64,000 bases of DNA from Smallanthus sonchifolius (taxonomy: Eukaryota; Streptophyta; Magnoliopsida; Asterales; Asteraceae), in contig CM042044.1 of the NCBI GenBank assembly GCA_023525975.1, positions 15,052,501 through 15,116,500 on the forward strand, read 5' to 3'. Positions 23,851-37,136 of this stretch are shown in pieces (the first letter of the stretch is position 1; each line of letters starts with the position of its first letter). A program made the position numbers and the translations under genes. The notes beneath the pieces were generated by a model. That model was not told the origin of the DNA. It made no database searches and worked only from the letters and a program-made list of their open reading frames with translations.

Positions 23851-25546
23851 TTTCCAATAGAGTTGGCGTACGACTTTACCAGCAGAATTATGAGGTCACA
23901 ATGAGGCTTCTAGTGAGACCCGCGTTTATGAGGTAAGCATTGGTCAACACAAAGGCTAAGAGGTTCACATGTAGGAAAGATTTTAATGAAATATAGATAT
24001 CAGGAGTACAAGGGATAGGACGTCTGTTTAAGTATTTGCGTTCAACTGATGATCAGTTAGATGAAATCCTTGTTTTCTAATGTCATTAGAACAAAGAACA
24101 ACTGGATCGTTTTGTGAAAGAAGAATCCCGTTTACAGAGTTTGATACCCTGGGGTATAAATCAAATTAATCTGAGGATTAGTCACCGGATAATGCATTAG
24201 GGTCAATTGGAATTTATTGTTAGAGTGTAAGGAATAACGTATTAGCAGGAAAGAATTCTTCCAATTCCGCTTACATACTTGGAGTCGATGGGTTTACCAT
24301 GAGTTTCTACTAGAGTTTCAATCGAGTTGGTTTCTATGGTCACGTTTGGATGAGAGTCTTAATTTCACTAAGACTCTTACATGAGTGAGATAAAATGATG
24401 GATTTCATTAATGATAGTCCAGTGTGTCCGTAAACACCTTCAACTTGATAGTCGCGTCTATCAGTTGTTGAACGAGTTTAACTTTACCAACTAGTCGTTG
24501 AGTAAGTTACAAGAACTTCTACTGATAGTGGAAGTTTAAGTTTGTAGCTCACTGCTTAAGACCATTTATCCACACACTAGGCTTCACCAGGACTTACATG
24601 TACCTCAAATTACTATTACGTGTGCACCCGTAATGATAATTTGTTTTACATGCTCACCCTAGTTCTCCCTGTCCTGTGCCAAAATGTCCTTTACCATGTA
24701 TTGTTGAGTACAGAGGGTTATCAGATATGATAAGTCATTGAGAAGCTCAGTTATCAATTATAAGTTAATCAACTAAGACTCATATCAGGATGAGTAGTCG
24801 GGAATCGTTTGATCCGAGTATTCACTCAAGTTGAAACACAATACGAGAGTCCAATCTAGTGGATTGTAGATGGAAACATGTAACAAACATGTACATGAAA
24901 TGCGACTTCGAGAAATGAAACTAATTCATGAATACAAGTTACAGGAAGCAGCAAAGTAGCCGTCCTTTCAACTGAGTCAAGATAGGGTTTGAGTATGCAT
25001 TGAGCAATGCGTTCTCAACTTTGTGGTCAATCTATTCTTATCAGAATATTGACCAAAGAAGCGAGCCCATGGCTCAAGAAAGTGATGACATCTACGTGTC
25101 AATAGATTCTGCAATAATGCGTGTAACGGTCTGCCTTCAGTCGGCGTATTGTTGCTAGTGTTTACAGTAGGGACTCACCTCCGACGATCTCAATTCCCAA
25201 AGAGATATGCGTTAGTGCTGAGTGTCGTCCATAACATGGACCGGAGAAAGCCCACCATACCCAACGGGTGATGGTGATGTAAGTGACTCCTCCAAAGGCT
25301 CTGTCTCGTTGCCCTCGGACGGGAGTGGATGATGTTCTGATGATCCCCCGAGTGTTGCCACTGGGAATGATGATGCAATGTAAATGATGTGTCCCTTGCC
25401 AACTGAGGGTGATACAGATGGTATTAACATGCCTGCACTGCAATATATTTATAGGTGCTATATGTATCATGTATAAGTGTCTGTGCCGAGTAACTAATGT
25501 GTGAGGTTATAGTCTAGTATGCAGTCCTAGTTCTGTATAACCAATG
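23851..25546 (-). other. G2 leader region without gag
   Basis: No zinc knuckle or capsid motif found. From 24060 the sequence is colinear with G1 10971-12420. Minus-strand frame 25470-25162 shares WWAFSGP and VGGESLL-type words with G1. Confidence 0.6.
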
Positions 25547-25558
25547 GCTCTGATACCA
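25547..25558 (-). other. G2 primer-binding site (tRNA-iMet)
   Basis: Exact TGGTATCAGAGC on the minus strand, 3 bases inside the LTR. Confidence 0.92.
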
Positions 25559-25561
25559 ATC

Positions 25562-28500
25562 TGTCACACCCCCAAATTCCACTAACGGACTTTTACCGTT
25601 TGGAAGGTGACACACCAGGATCTCAGTAATTAGTTACATCAAACGACACTATATGGGACTTAAAAGTCATAACATAAATGTTCAGAGTTAATGAGAAAGC
25701 GTAAACGTTAATATGAAATCAAAAGTAATTACACGCAACAAGCGTCATTTAATATAAATAAGTAAATTGTTTAAGATGTTTGAAATGAATGATATGACAG
25801 TAGGACTCCATGCATGTCCTAAGTGTGCAACCTGTGCCAAAGCGACCTGAGAAACATGTAAGAAAAAGTGTCAACACGAGGTTGGTGAGTTCACAGGTTT
25901 CAAGTTTGTAATAAGAGAGTGTTTGCCAGATTATGTACATTCAATATGCATATCTATAGGTAGCAAGCCTATGTTCATGTCTTACTAAAGCGCTCGCAAC
26001 CGAAGCTGACTGTTTGTGTTTGTATGCCTCCTGCCAGGTTTATCAACTCTGGCAAATGTGAGTAGGCTAACATTTCACCCGTTCGATCTCCAATCGAGTT
26101 AGCGAGACTAACGCGGGTGGGGCTTTTCAAACCCAGTAGTACTACTACACATTACCTCGCTAAGATCCATATTAACGGTTTGATGTATGATGAGGACTTT
26201 CTGTGATAGTGTGTCACGCTTAGCCTCAACAGTAATAACATATGAAATACAATGGTCTAAAATAGTTGTGTCATGTTTTCTCCCCCAACGGGAAAAACAT
26301 GTAACATAATGTTTGTCTGCGTACCTGTTTCTCCCCCACGGGGAAAACAAGTAAAAGTATGATAGTTTGTGTACATGTTTGTTTCTCCTCAACAGGAAAA
26401 CAAGTAAAATATGTTTGTGTGTAAGCATGTTTCTCCCTCAATAGTAAAACAAGTAAAAAGGGGCCGTGAAACTCACCTGCGTCGCGTAGTAGGTAGTATC
26501 ACACAAGTATGAGATTTAGAACCTCAAGTGTTAGCCTGCACGGCTTACGTATGCCTTAGAATTATAAACACATAAGTTAGGGATATACGGGATTTGTGAA
26601 GACGACACGGAAGATTTGAATGTCCTAAAACATGTGTAGGACCAACGAGTAGACGAACGTGTCCACGGGAATGAGGATTTCTTAATTTAATAATTAAGAT
26701 TAATGCATTACGCGTCGAATGTCTCGAATACGAATAATATTAAATAAACAAATAGTTTCGTACGTTTGTGCCTATAATAAAGGCTTAAGAAATTAATATA
26801 ACTTAATATGTTATTTTTAAGTTTAGAGAATTTCACATTTAATAAATATCGTGGCAAAAATAATAAATATATTATTTTTATTCAAGTATATAAACATGGG
26901 TAAATAATATAAATAATTATATTATTTATTAGTTTGAAAATGATACACGAGGTTTATAAACGAGGCGAAATAATATAAAATTATATATTATTTTATGATA
27001 TGAGTCACGGGTTAAAAACAATATAAACTTATTATTTTATTCAAAGTTGGTGTTGAAAATAATATAAATATATTATTTTAAAAATGGATAATTAATATAA
27101 AAATAGGTTATAAAATCAAAACCGAGCCTACGGTTGTTTTTCGGGTATAAAACACTTTAATATATTAATATAATAATATTAGAACAGATTTTATATAAAA
27201 ATATAGTCTCAAAAGTGGCTAGAAAAATAAATGGTGCAAGTGAGGTTCGAACCCGGGTCTCACCTACACCAATACACCGACTTAACCACTCCAGCCCGCT
27301 AGGGAATCGCAATAGAACCCAGATCAAATGGGTTTTAATCCTCAACAGTCGTGTGTTCTTCCCCCCATGCGATCCGATCCCGAATCCAACCTCAAATCCT
27401 TAGAATTTGATTACGGATGACCAAGGGATCAAAGTGGTTTGGTTCGTCAGTGGTAAGCGAACTTATGGACGAGTTTAATTGCAAAATCATTAGGTTTAGG
27501 CTCGTTAAATTACAGATTGAATTGCCGAAACCCTATATCAAAATACAAGATCGAATTGACAAACTCTTATATTAACAGATGCTGAAATCATAGGGCTTTC
27601 AACCAGCAAGGGATTGCGAGTTAAACCATGAGATTTAATTTGGTTTAGGTGGCGATTAGATTAGGGTTCGATCAAACCAAAAATGTAAAGAACCCTAGAA
27701 TTCGTTCATCATAAATTCGATATTGAAAGATCGAATTAGCATAGGGGTTTTGATCAGTAAGAGATTACGAAACTAGTCACATGTTTTAATTGGATTTAAA
27801 ATGAGTCTAAGATCAAAAACCCCAAATCCGTATATGAACAAACCCTAAATTTCGGATCAAGATCAATTCGATGTTATAAGGTTAAATTGATATGGGGCTT
27901 TCATTACAAAGATCATTACGAGTCTAAATGTATAAGTTAATTGCATTAAAACACGTTTTAAGGTAGGGTTCGATTAAATCGGTTAATCGTGAACCCTAGA
28001 ACCTGAATTTTGATTGAACTGATGATATAACCCCAAATCATCATGGTGCTTTGATTCTAGGAGTGAAAACGTAATTGCGGAAGTGATTAGTTACCTTGCA
28101 CGCTATAGGATTGATGGTGATCGATAAAAATTCAGTCGCGACTAGCGTGGCTTTATCTCCGGCGACACATGCTTCGTTTTCGATCGGATTGGATGGTGTA
28201 ACAGGTTCTGAAGAGTGTGGGTGAGATGTGCAGGCGTTCAATTGGAGAGTGAATGATCGAAACGAACGAATTTGATGGTTTCATGCTTAGAAGTCGACGG
28301 TTACGGGTTTGAGGGAGTTAATACGATTAATTCACATGTAATAGTGATGTTAAATGCTACAATGATGATCGAACTCGTCATTTACATGCATTATAATTAC
28401 GAATTTGGACAATTATTCGGTTATGGATTTGAATTTGGGTCTAGATCATCACGAGTTTGACTTTAAAAAGTCAACAGAAGCAAAATCATTTGATTTTGAC

Positions 28501-28668
28501 TTTTCAGAGTCAACATGCTTCACTTTAGGCTAATTCCAGATCTGGTCCCCATAATTTAACATTAAATATTGACAGAATTGGTCCCTTGGGTTTAAGATTG
28601 AGTTAATTGGGTAATGGTTTAACTGGATATTGCTAACGGTGTTAATCTTGAAAAGTCGGATTGTCGCA
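25562..28668 (-). repeat. G2 5' LTR (3107 bp)
   Basis: TGTCACACCCCC at 25562 to GGATTGTCGCA at 28668. Same length as its partner within one base; carries the same AT hairpins (26856-27075) and tRNA-like module (27230-27310, B-box 27255-27242). Confidence 0.93.
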
Positions 28669-28673
28669 GTTGT

Positions 28674-30850
28674 TATGAACATTCTTCTGGAGAGAAGCTT
28701 AAGACTTCTGGTCAGATTCTTGAAGATCAGATTGGTTTGTTTGGTGCTTTTATGAGCAGTTATGATGCTTTGGTAACTGGAAAGTTGTGCATGATGTCGA
28801 GGACCTTGTACAAATAAATCCTGATGATTTAGAGTACATGGATTTACAATGGCAGATGGCCATGATTGCAGTGAGGGACAAAAAGTATCTTCAAAAGGTC
28901 AGAAAAGACAAACTTCAGTTCGAAAAGAAAGTTGGTTTTGACAAAGCAAAGCTCAGATGCTACAATTGCGAACAACTTGGACACTTTGCTCGGGAATGCA
29001 CAAAAGACAAGAAAAAGAAAGTTGAAGGTAATGGTCTGAAGCTTGTGAAAATGATAGAGGTGGATGAAAAGTCTAAGAAAGCTCCAACTGCTCTTATGTC
29101 AAAGCAACTAAACAATTGTGAGTGGGATGATGAAATTGAAGATGTTGAAGGTGATTTTGATGAGGCCCTGATGGCTGAGATTGAAGTCTCAAAGAAAGCA
29201 GCTGAAGTTGCGAGTGTTTGTGCACTCAAAACTAATGGTAAGGATAAGGGCAAAGCTGTTGCTGATTCTAATGAGATTTCGTGTGGGAGTGAAGTAAATT
29301 CTGACAATGAAATTGATATTTACTCCTCTGTTTGTAAATGAGGAATTATCATGCAGCATATACTTTCTTACTTGCTGAGAATGATAAATTGAAGAGGGTA
29401 AATAAAGAATTAAAACAAAATGAGGTTATATTTACAAGAAAAATCAAAGCACTTTTGAAAGATAATGTCACTTTTAAAGAATATCTTGATAAAAAGGATG
29501 TATTAATAAAAGATCTTTCAGAAAAACTCATTGCATCAGAAATGGAGTTAATAAACGAACGGGTAATTATTGCAAAGTGAAAAATGCAACAAAATGTGTT
29601 TGATGAGTGTGTTAGTAAATAAAGAACTGTTTATATCAAAAATGGTTTGGGTAATAACAAAGTGTCTCATCCTGATAATTTTGTGCCTTTTCCTGAATCA
29701 CATGAATCAAATGAGTTGATAAATGCGAGTGATTCTAACTTTCATGACATGTATGTAAGTGCAGATGTAGACACATGTTGTGTTGATGATGAGGTTGAAC
29801 ATGATGGAGTTAAGAGTTTCTCTGCCTTCAATAGACGGTGCACTAGAGAATTCATAAGAGATTGCAAGCAATATCTAGATGTTAATTGTGATCTCAATAG
29901 ATTTGTTTCTGTTAGTAAAAAATTTGATGTTGATGTAAACAATTGCTCAGATTCTGATAGTTCTTATGTTTCTGTTTGTTCTACTAATGTTTGTGACGAT
30001 TCTGATTGTGTGTTTGAAGTGTCATCAACTTCCACTTTCTTTGATAAAGTGGTGCACACAGCTAGAGATTATGTACCGCTTCATAAAGTCTCAAGTCTAG
30101 TTGATGATGTTGTCCTAGATGAGTATGGAAACCCATTAATTCAAGAGTATGATTTGTCAAGTGCAAAGCCTAAGAAAAATGAGTTCATAGCACCAGAGAA
30201 TAATACACTTACCAGTGAGCAACAGAGTAAGATAGATGTCAAGGTTAAAACCAATGTACCAACGAAGATCCAAAGAAAGTCATGTTGTGTCAAAGGCAAA
30301 TTCGTTGATGTTAAAGACGACATTGATGTCAAAGATAAGCATGTTCATAGCAAAGGATACTTTTGAAAAGGTGTTTGTGGGTCAAAGAGTGAAGTAGGCG
30401 AGTGTTCAAAGTCAAGGTCAAAGTTAAAGACTAAAAGCTACAATTGCTATGTGTGTGGTCAAGTTGGACATTTTACGAGAAACTGCAAATATAAATCAAG
30501 TGAGTCAAGGTTAAAAAGGGACAAAGAGAGAGTTAAAAGCAAAATCACAAAGCATTTTAGGAAAGCGTCTGAGAACGACAGTGTGTCTGTGTCCGGAGTG
30601 AAACAACGTTATAGTCGTGCTTACTTGCTTTCTAGAAATTGTCATGTTTTATATTCAAATGCTTGTCGTGATTATATGTTACCTAAATTTATGGACACAA
30701 GAGTCCCAAACAGTTCAAAGTATGTGAAGAAAATTAACCAACCAATCTATTTTGCTAAAGAAAAAATGACTAAGAAATATGAGAAAAATATTGGTTGATT
30801 TTGGAAAATTAAAAATAAACAATCTTCACATATAGTTGGAACAAAGAATG
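28674..30850 (+). pseudogene. C3 gag, second part (zinc knuckles and coiled coil)
   Basis: Continues the frame broken by G2. A one-base shift occurs near 28780; then DLEYMDLQWQMAMIAVR leads to the knuckle CYNCEQLGHFAREC at about 28960-29000. After a further shift at 29338 come a coiled coil (29338-29577), an acidic Ser/Asp-rich stretch (29647-30366, stop TGA at 30364) and a second complete knuckle CYVCGQVGHFTRNC (30444-30485). It fades by about 30850. Two zinc knuckles separated by a long linker fit SIRE-type gag. Confidence 0.88.
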
Positions 30851-31294
30851 ATGTAAACTTGAAGGAACAAGTGTGACTACGATTTGGAACATATTTTTTT
30901 CCCCCAAGAGACCTAAGGTACATTAACAAAAAAAATTTGGAACCTACTTGTTTTCCCCCAAGAGAAAGAAGCCCGCTAGAATGAATAAACCCCACATTTG
31001 AGGACTCAAAGCCCACAATGAACCCTATCATGATGCCACAAACACAAACAATAGTAAGTAATGATTGAAAGGAGTTGTAGGCCCATGAAGAGTTCTGGAT
31101 AGGGAAATAGGGTACTTAAGCAAGTCATTGTGACCTACCCCCTCTTTCCGGGAATCTCCTTTTCTGGGCACATCAATTTCAAGTCAAGAATCATTTTTTA
31201 AACTATTACTATGATGACTCGGTATTATGAATAATAAACTTTGAACATATTTAATAAACTTACTTACAAACTTCTTCCTGTCCTTTCTCTTACT
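30851..31294. other. Junction of C3 and element X, boundary unresolved
   Basis: No LTR start matching the X 3' LTR and no clear duplication partner of the bases after X (TTTTG at 39499) is found here. The word TTTCCCCCAAGAGA occurs twice (near 30900 and 30955). X therefore looks 5'-truncated or rearranged. Confidence 0.4.
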
Positions 31295-31896
31295 AGGCAA
31301 CGGACTCACACTCACATCCCTCACCCGTGTACCGCCCTGGAGGAGAGTCCAACCGTGCAGAGAGCAGTGAGTCACAGGTGTATTAGCCAACCTCCTATCC
31401 TACTGCTAGGGCAAGAATTGACCTAAACACTAATTGGACTAGAAACCCTGGCCCGGGATATGGAGCATCTGGACCATCCCCTCCAAGGAATCATTTCTAA
31501 GCACCCCATCTTCACCGCCGGTTCTCATCCCCACCAAGGGACCCGTATTTAGCACCTGACCCTACCCCAAGGGCTAGCCATGCCGGGACACCTGCTGTGG
31601 CGATGGGAATCCTGGTACCTAATATTCCCCAGTTTGTGGGAACCGCGGAATTTGTGAGGCGGGAAATGGAACATAGGATACGACATGACCTGCTAAATCA
31701 AAGGATCGATGACCTGGCAAATCAAATATGGATCCAGGAGGAGAAGATCACAACCTTGGAGGAAGACAGGGAGATCCTTTTGTGTCGTACTGAAACCACT
31801 AGGGATGAGGCTAGGTTTGCCATTCGGGTGACCCTAGCGGTTCTTGTCGTAGTACTCATCTGCTTCCGGGTAGAGAGTTATCTAAGGCGTAAATGA
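31295..31896 (+). pseudogene. ORF of element X: Pro-rich, coiled coil, C-terminal membrane segment
   Basis: A single frame runs from a strong splice-acceptor-like TCCTTTCTCTTACTAG (ending at 31295) to TGA at 31894-31896, broken only by TAG (31384-31386) and TAA (31480-31482). The N-terminal part is rich in Pro, Ser and Arg. Residues from about 31650 to 31800 are heptad-like and charged (RIDDLANQIWIQEEKITTLEE). The end has one hydrophobic helix (VTLAVLVVVLICF) followed by basic residues, a tail-anchor layout. No family recognised. It may be a gag-like or accessory protein; expression is unknown. Confidence 0.5.
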
Positions 31897-34124
31897 AGCC
31901 TCTATTTTTCTTGTTTCTCATTTTCTGTTGAAGAACAAATATCTTATGTAGGGACTAGAAGTACCAATTTTGAAATGTTTAATGAAAGTCTATTTTACAA
32001 TTCAATTGTTATTACTTATTGACTTGACATAAATCGTATCGAAACCTTCCTTTACCTATTACAACTTAACACTTTTATCCAACACATTCATCGAAATAAA
32101 TTCACCTTAATGACTGATTTAGATAACAACGACATACTAAGTTATCAAACCCTAAAATGGTGAGTATGACAGAAGAAGGGACTTTGAACAAACATTATAT
32201 TTTTAAAACAACATGACTTATGAACCAATATCTTGGTCAACTATGACCCTTACTTCTTAAAGACCTACCATTTCCAAAACTTGGCCAAACTAACTACTTG
32301 TCAATCGTACCTGTCTCTTGAGAAATCCTACTTATAACTACTCATCCTTGTCTAACTCATTATTCTTTGAACATCCCATTTACACACAAACAAGAAGGAA
32401 CTACAAATCCTCTCACGAAACAAGACTAGTCATTCGTAAAACATACTTCTACAAATACTATTAGAACCTTTCCCGTCATCTTACACTAGAAGACCTTCCT
32501 CGTTAACGAACCGAATCCTGCTACATAAAAGATTCGCCATAAACCACAATGAGAGTCAAAACCCAAGCACACTTTACTGTTGAAAAACAATACACTTACG
32601 TATACACAAAATACACTTTACTATAAAAAAAATCAAAAGTTTAAAGTCTAGAGGGACCCACCTTGTTACGTTATACAAAAGTTAATACGACATTCAAACC
32701 TGTATCCTTAGAGCTCAACACCTTCTAAATCACCGAAGGAAGCATGTACAGCGAAAGGTCATGTAGAGCTTAACTTCAATTTAAAACTTAATATCAAATG
32801 ACTTACTTTGCTTCCTAACTCATATCCGGATTCCTGACCTTGAAAACTTTTGTACGTTCATCTTAAATAAAACTTATAAAACTTGTTACTCGTTTCATCC
32901 CGAATGCTAAAAAAAAACATCATTTCTAATACTAGAAACTAGCATGAAGAAAGACATTGCTCACTATAGCAAAGTACCTCACTTACATTCGAATCAAAAC
33001 CAAAATTGACATTCACCCGGTCTCCTTAAAACGATCAGAATCTCCTATATAGGAATAAGGAACGTGTAACCATTGATTCCCATTACAAAAACTTTTCCTC
33101 GCCTCTCATGAACACCAGAGTATTGGAGTGATCACCTTATACTCAAAACGTGATCACACACACTCTATTCACTAAGGTTGGAAAACCAGAAGACTTTAGA
33201 GCGACTCGGTGTTTAACGTATTTTTGTTCAAACACGAGAAATATGTGAAACTTTAAACTACTCGGGGTTTGAGGTACTCTTGGTCAAACACGAGAAAGAT
33301 GTGAAACTTTAAACTACTCGGGGTTTGACGTTGTCTTGTTCAAATACGAGGAAGATAAAAGACTTTAAACTACTCGAGGTTGACGTATTCTTGTTCAAAC
33401 ACGAGGAAGCTTGAAACTCTAAGTCATGCCACATCATTACTCCCTAGTTACTGATTGACGATTTCCTCTAGGGACTCCGTTAATTGATATCTACTCTTGA
33501 CGCGAAAACAGTGGTTATGAACTAAGCAAAACCTTGTACTCTCTCTTGATCCACACACAAATGGAAGGATCTATGCGGACTGTGCGACGATTCGAATACT
33601 TACGGGTGCACACGTAAATTATGAAAATCAGCATATGGGAAGACATAGTAACTTCTATCGTGTGCTATGGTCAAAGATCTATCGTAATAGATAGCAACGA
33701 AACTTAGGTACCATGACAAACCTTAGACATATTAGACTATATTTCAAGCAAACTCAGATCATCATAATGTCATCAAATCTATTCCAAGCAATGAATTTCA
33801 CCATTTGAATCCGAATGATTATTCGACAGTCTTTCTCTTTAGGTGCATTTCCAAAAAAAAAAAAAACTAAATCCCCATATCCTTCGATGAAACTATACGC
33901 TTCTTAGAAAAACTTCTGACAATCATGGGCTGTGAAGCTTAGAAACTCGGGCGTAGTCCTATTCCTATCATTATAACCCATTTAGAATTCTAGACGTAAC
34001 CCAGGGCTTACTTGGAAACATGAAGTATTTTTCTCATTATCCTTACACGTACCAAGAGCTTAAGTCTTGGAACCAGGACCCTTCTACTTTAATTTCATGA
34101 CGAAATTTCCTAAAGTAGGAAGAC
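31897..34124 (+). other. Non-coding interior of element X, with a 57-bp minisatellite
   Basis: No pol motifs on either strand. At 33192-33418 four tandem copies of a roughly 57-base unit (core TTTAAACTACTCGGGGTTTG) occur. Large non-coding interior plus LTR suggests a LARD-like non-autonomous gypsy. Confidence 0.5.
34109..34124 (+). other. X polypurine tract
   Basis: CCTAAAGTAGGAAGAC directly before the LTR, preceded by ATGACGAAATTT, a layout common before gypsy 3' LTRs. Confidence 0.6.
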
Positions 34125-35096
34125 TGTAATACTCATGATTTTTCCGACTTATCTTTTTCTAAACCCTTGCATGTATAATTAATTTAAAAGTTGAATTTTC
34201 CTCTTTGTTCTTAAATAATAAATTTTGATTTAATTAATAAATGTTTAAGAGAAATGATTAAACTTGAGATATATATACTCCTATATAGAAGACTTGCCTA
34301 AAATGTATATATATATATATGTATATATATATAACTTATAAACAAAAGGTGGTAAAGACTAGTAAAACTTTATAAGTTAAAATTTTATAAATAGTATAAA
34401 TAATAACATTGTTTTAAGACACTTAAACTATTAAACTATAAATCCATAGGTTATTTTATAAAAGTTATAAAATAATAAAGGATATAAAACTTATGTTCTC
34501 TAAATTCTTAAATTCATGAAACTATATAATAAAATATATAATAATTACTTGGTTTCATAAAACAAAATGCATTTATGTTTTTATAAAAACAAGGGACCAA
34601 AGCTGCCATTTCCGGATCTTGTTATAAACTTAACCTCAAGATTTCACATAAAATGTTAAAACTAAGAAACTTCAGGGACCAAAGTGTAAATTGGCCAAAC
34701 TTCCAGATTCAGAAACCGATCCCGAGTTCGAATCCCCCATCGACCGGTTTTGAGCTCGTTTTCTCGAAAACGCGTGTTTCAGGCCAAATGCAATGAACCT
34801 CAAGTTCCTTTCACGCATGCGACCGTAACCTAAGAACATTCAATGCCTAATTTCCAGTTTAACGCCCGCGGGATTCGAATTTGAATTCGTTTTCGTCAAC
34901 CGAAATACTCCCAACGGTACAAGCATTAATCACTGAAATTGGCAATAAAAACTTGTTGCTACACCTCGACGACATCATACTCTAACTACTCACACTATAA
35001 ATTCCTTCGATTCGAACCTGCACTTGTCGATTTGAGTTCGTGGACAACCGAAGTTGGACCAGACCCGTTCTCCCTCATCGCGACTTCGAACCAGGT

Positions 35097-37136
35097 TGTC
35101 ACACCCCGCCAAGGCTGAAACGCGAGGCGCGACGTTCATGGTTTCCAAAGCATATGATTACCGCAAACACATACATGATAAATGGATACATAATCAAATT
35201 TAAAGTTTTACATTACAAAAATGTAATCAGAGATTACAAAAAGTTAAGATTTCACAAATATGACTCAATTTAATGAGTTATACAGGGGAAATCCTCCTTG
35301 AGTAGTATCCATCGTGCATGCATGTAATCTACATTGCTAACCTTGAAATCACATTCAGTTACCTGAAAAACATACTTAAAATCGTCAACACGAAGTTGGT
35401 GAGTTCACAGGTTTAATCAAATTGTTCTTTGTAAAATTCAATTGTTCGTAAATAGTTTCAGTTGTATGTGATAAACAGAATAAGAATTGTTGACCCATTT
35501 GTAAACTAGCTAGAAATACAAATAATATGTTCATACATGAGGCGTAACCAAACCATGACATGTGTGGGCCCCTATAATCGTTATCAGGTTCTATGCGGCC
35601 ATAAATCCTCCAGATTGTGGTTAGCGCGACTAACCATGACCGGGAGACGTCACTCTCCATAGTACTATTCATAGAACCCTAGGCTACAGTTAATGGTTAC
35701 TATGTTGTTCCAGGGGACTTTAGCGGCCTCCAATGTGTTGTTCTCATCCCATGTAAACATAAAGTCGTGTCTTATTCTCTTGTTATCCCATAAAATAGTT
35801 GAAGTATGTTCTTCCCCCAAATATTAGAAAATAGTAAAAAGGGGCAGTGAAACTCACCTGGAGTTTGTGTAAACTTGTAATAATACTTGTTGTAGTCAAC
35901 CTTGACTATTCGTACCCTAGATACCAAGGGTAAATTGTGTTAAGACCGATCGTCTTATATTTGCAAATTGTTCACCGACTTTGTAAATCTGGTCGTTTTT
36001 GTTTAAATATTTCCTTAGTTATTCAACACTTGTTTTGTTATAAAAACAGATCTTAGTTATTGCCCAAAGGGGACTGACACAGGTATCGAAACTACCTAGT
36101 TTCGATTGGGCAAATGAGTATCGAAACTACTTAGTTTCGATTGAGTAATCAGGTGTCGAAACTTCCTAGTTTCGATTGAGTAGTTTGATATCGAAATAAC
36201 CTAGTTTCGATTAAGTAGTTGAGTGTCGAAACAACCTAGTTTCGATTGAGTAGTTGTTATCGAAACAACCTAGTTTCGATTGAGTAAAAGGTATCGAAAC
36301 TACCTAGTTTCGATTGATCAACAGGTATCGAAACTCCTAGTTTCGATTGAGTTAACTGGTATCGAAACTTCTAGTTTCGATTACTAGACTTCTGTTTGAC
36401 AGAATTAGTCCTGCATATTTATGTTTTAAAACTTGAATTTGACACACTTTTCTTGTTATCTTACTTGCGATTTGAACATTTTGTATACTTAGATACGGTT
36501 TTTAAAGAAAATAAAGTGGATAGTATTGAGTTTTTACCTTAAAACCGAGGTGAAGATGATGAAAGAAAACAGAGAATGATCTTGAATCTTCTGTTAAACT
36601 TTCTTTAGAAACACTTGAATCTCCTTAAAACACCGAATTGTGGTAAGTTTTGCCTTAAAACTTGGTTTCGATTTTGAAGAGAAATGAAGAAGTTTTCCGT
36701 ATAAAAATGTTAGATAAAAGGGTTTGTGAGAGTTTTGATTGAGGAGAGTATGGTTTTGTCTGAGTTTTCTCAGGTGTGGTATGGGTTAATTTGAAAATAT
36801 GGTAAATGGGACGTGGGATTGGGGATGGTTTTCTCTGCACTTCGGCCGAGAAGTCAAAAGTGAATTGAGTGTTAATAATTGGATTTAAGTATTAGATTAT
36901 TATTATTTAAAGTTTCACATGGGTAATTAAATTCGGTTTATACTGGTATGTGCACCGGTAACTCCCAGAATTACCAAAAATTTAGAATGAGACCATGTAC
37001 GGTCTTTGTTAGACCTTAATGTCTTGTTTGTGAAATTAAATAAATCACAAAAATAATTATAACGTAAACTTGTTTATTGTAATGTAAACTCGTTCATAAT
37101 GTGTACGGATATTGACCTGAAATGTCGGGTGTCACA
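35097..37136 (+). mobile_element. S2: solo LTR (2040 bp)
   Basis: TGTCACACCCCG to GGGTGTCACA, flanked by CAGGT at 35092-35096 and 37137-37141. No internal genes, so a solo LTR left by LTR-LTR recombination. Gypsy-type by its termini. Orientation is not certain. Confidence 0.9.
36084..36382. repeat. Array of nine hairpins in S2
   Basis: Nine units of ATCGAAACT, 2-4 bases, then AGTTTCGAT, spaced about 32-35 bases apart with variable linkers (often GAGTAGTTG). Both arms are kept almost perfectly while linkers vary. Confidence 0.9.

Larger units (their letters stand above)
17487..28668 (-). mobile_element. G2: Ty3-gypsy chromovirus-like element
   Basis: Complete structure in minus orientation: 5' LTR 25562-28668, primer site, leader, protease, RT, RNase H, integrase, partial chromodomain, polypurine tract, 3' LTR 17487-20592. 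Target duplication GTTGT at 17482-17486 and 28669-28673. I count about 50 substitutions between the LTRs (near 1.6 percent). Gag is absent and all catalytic domains are damaged, so movement must have used enzymes from another element. Confidence 0.93.

Noticed and set aside
36084..36382. CRISPR-like array (regular short repeats with unique linkers)
   Set aside because: The repeats are hairpins inside a plant solo LTR with target duplications; linkers are similar to each other and there are no cas genes.
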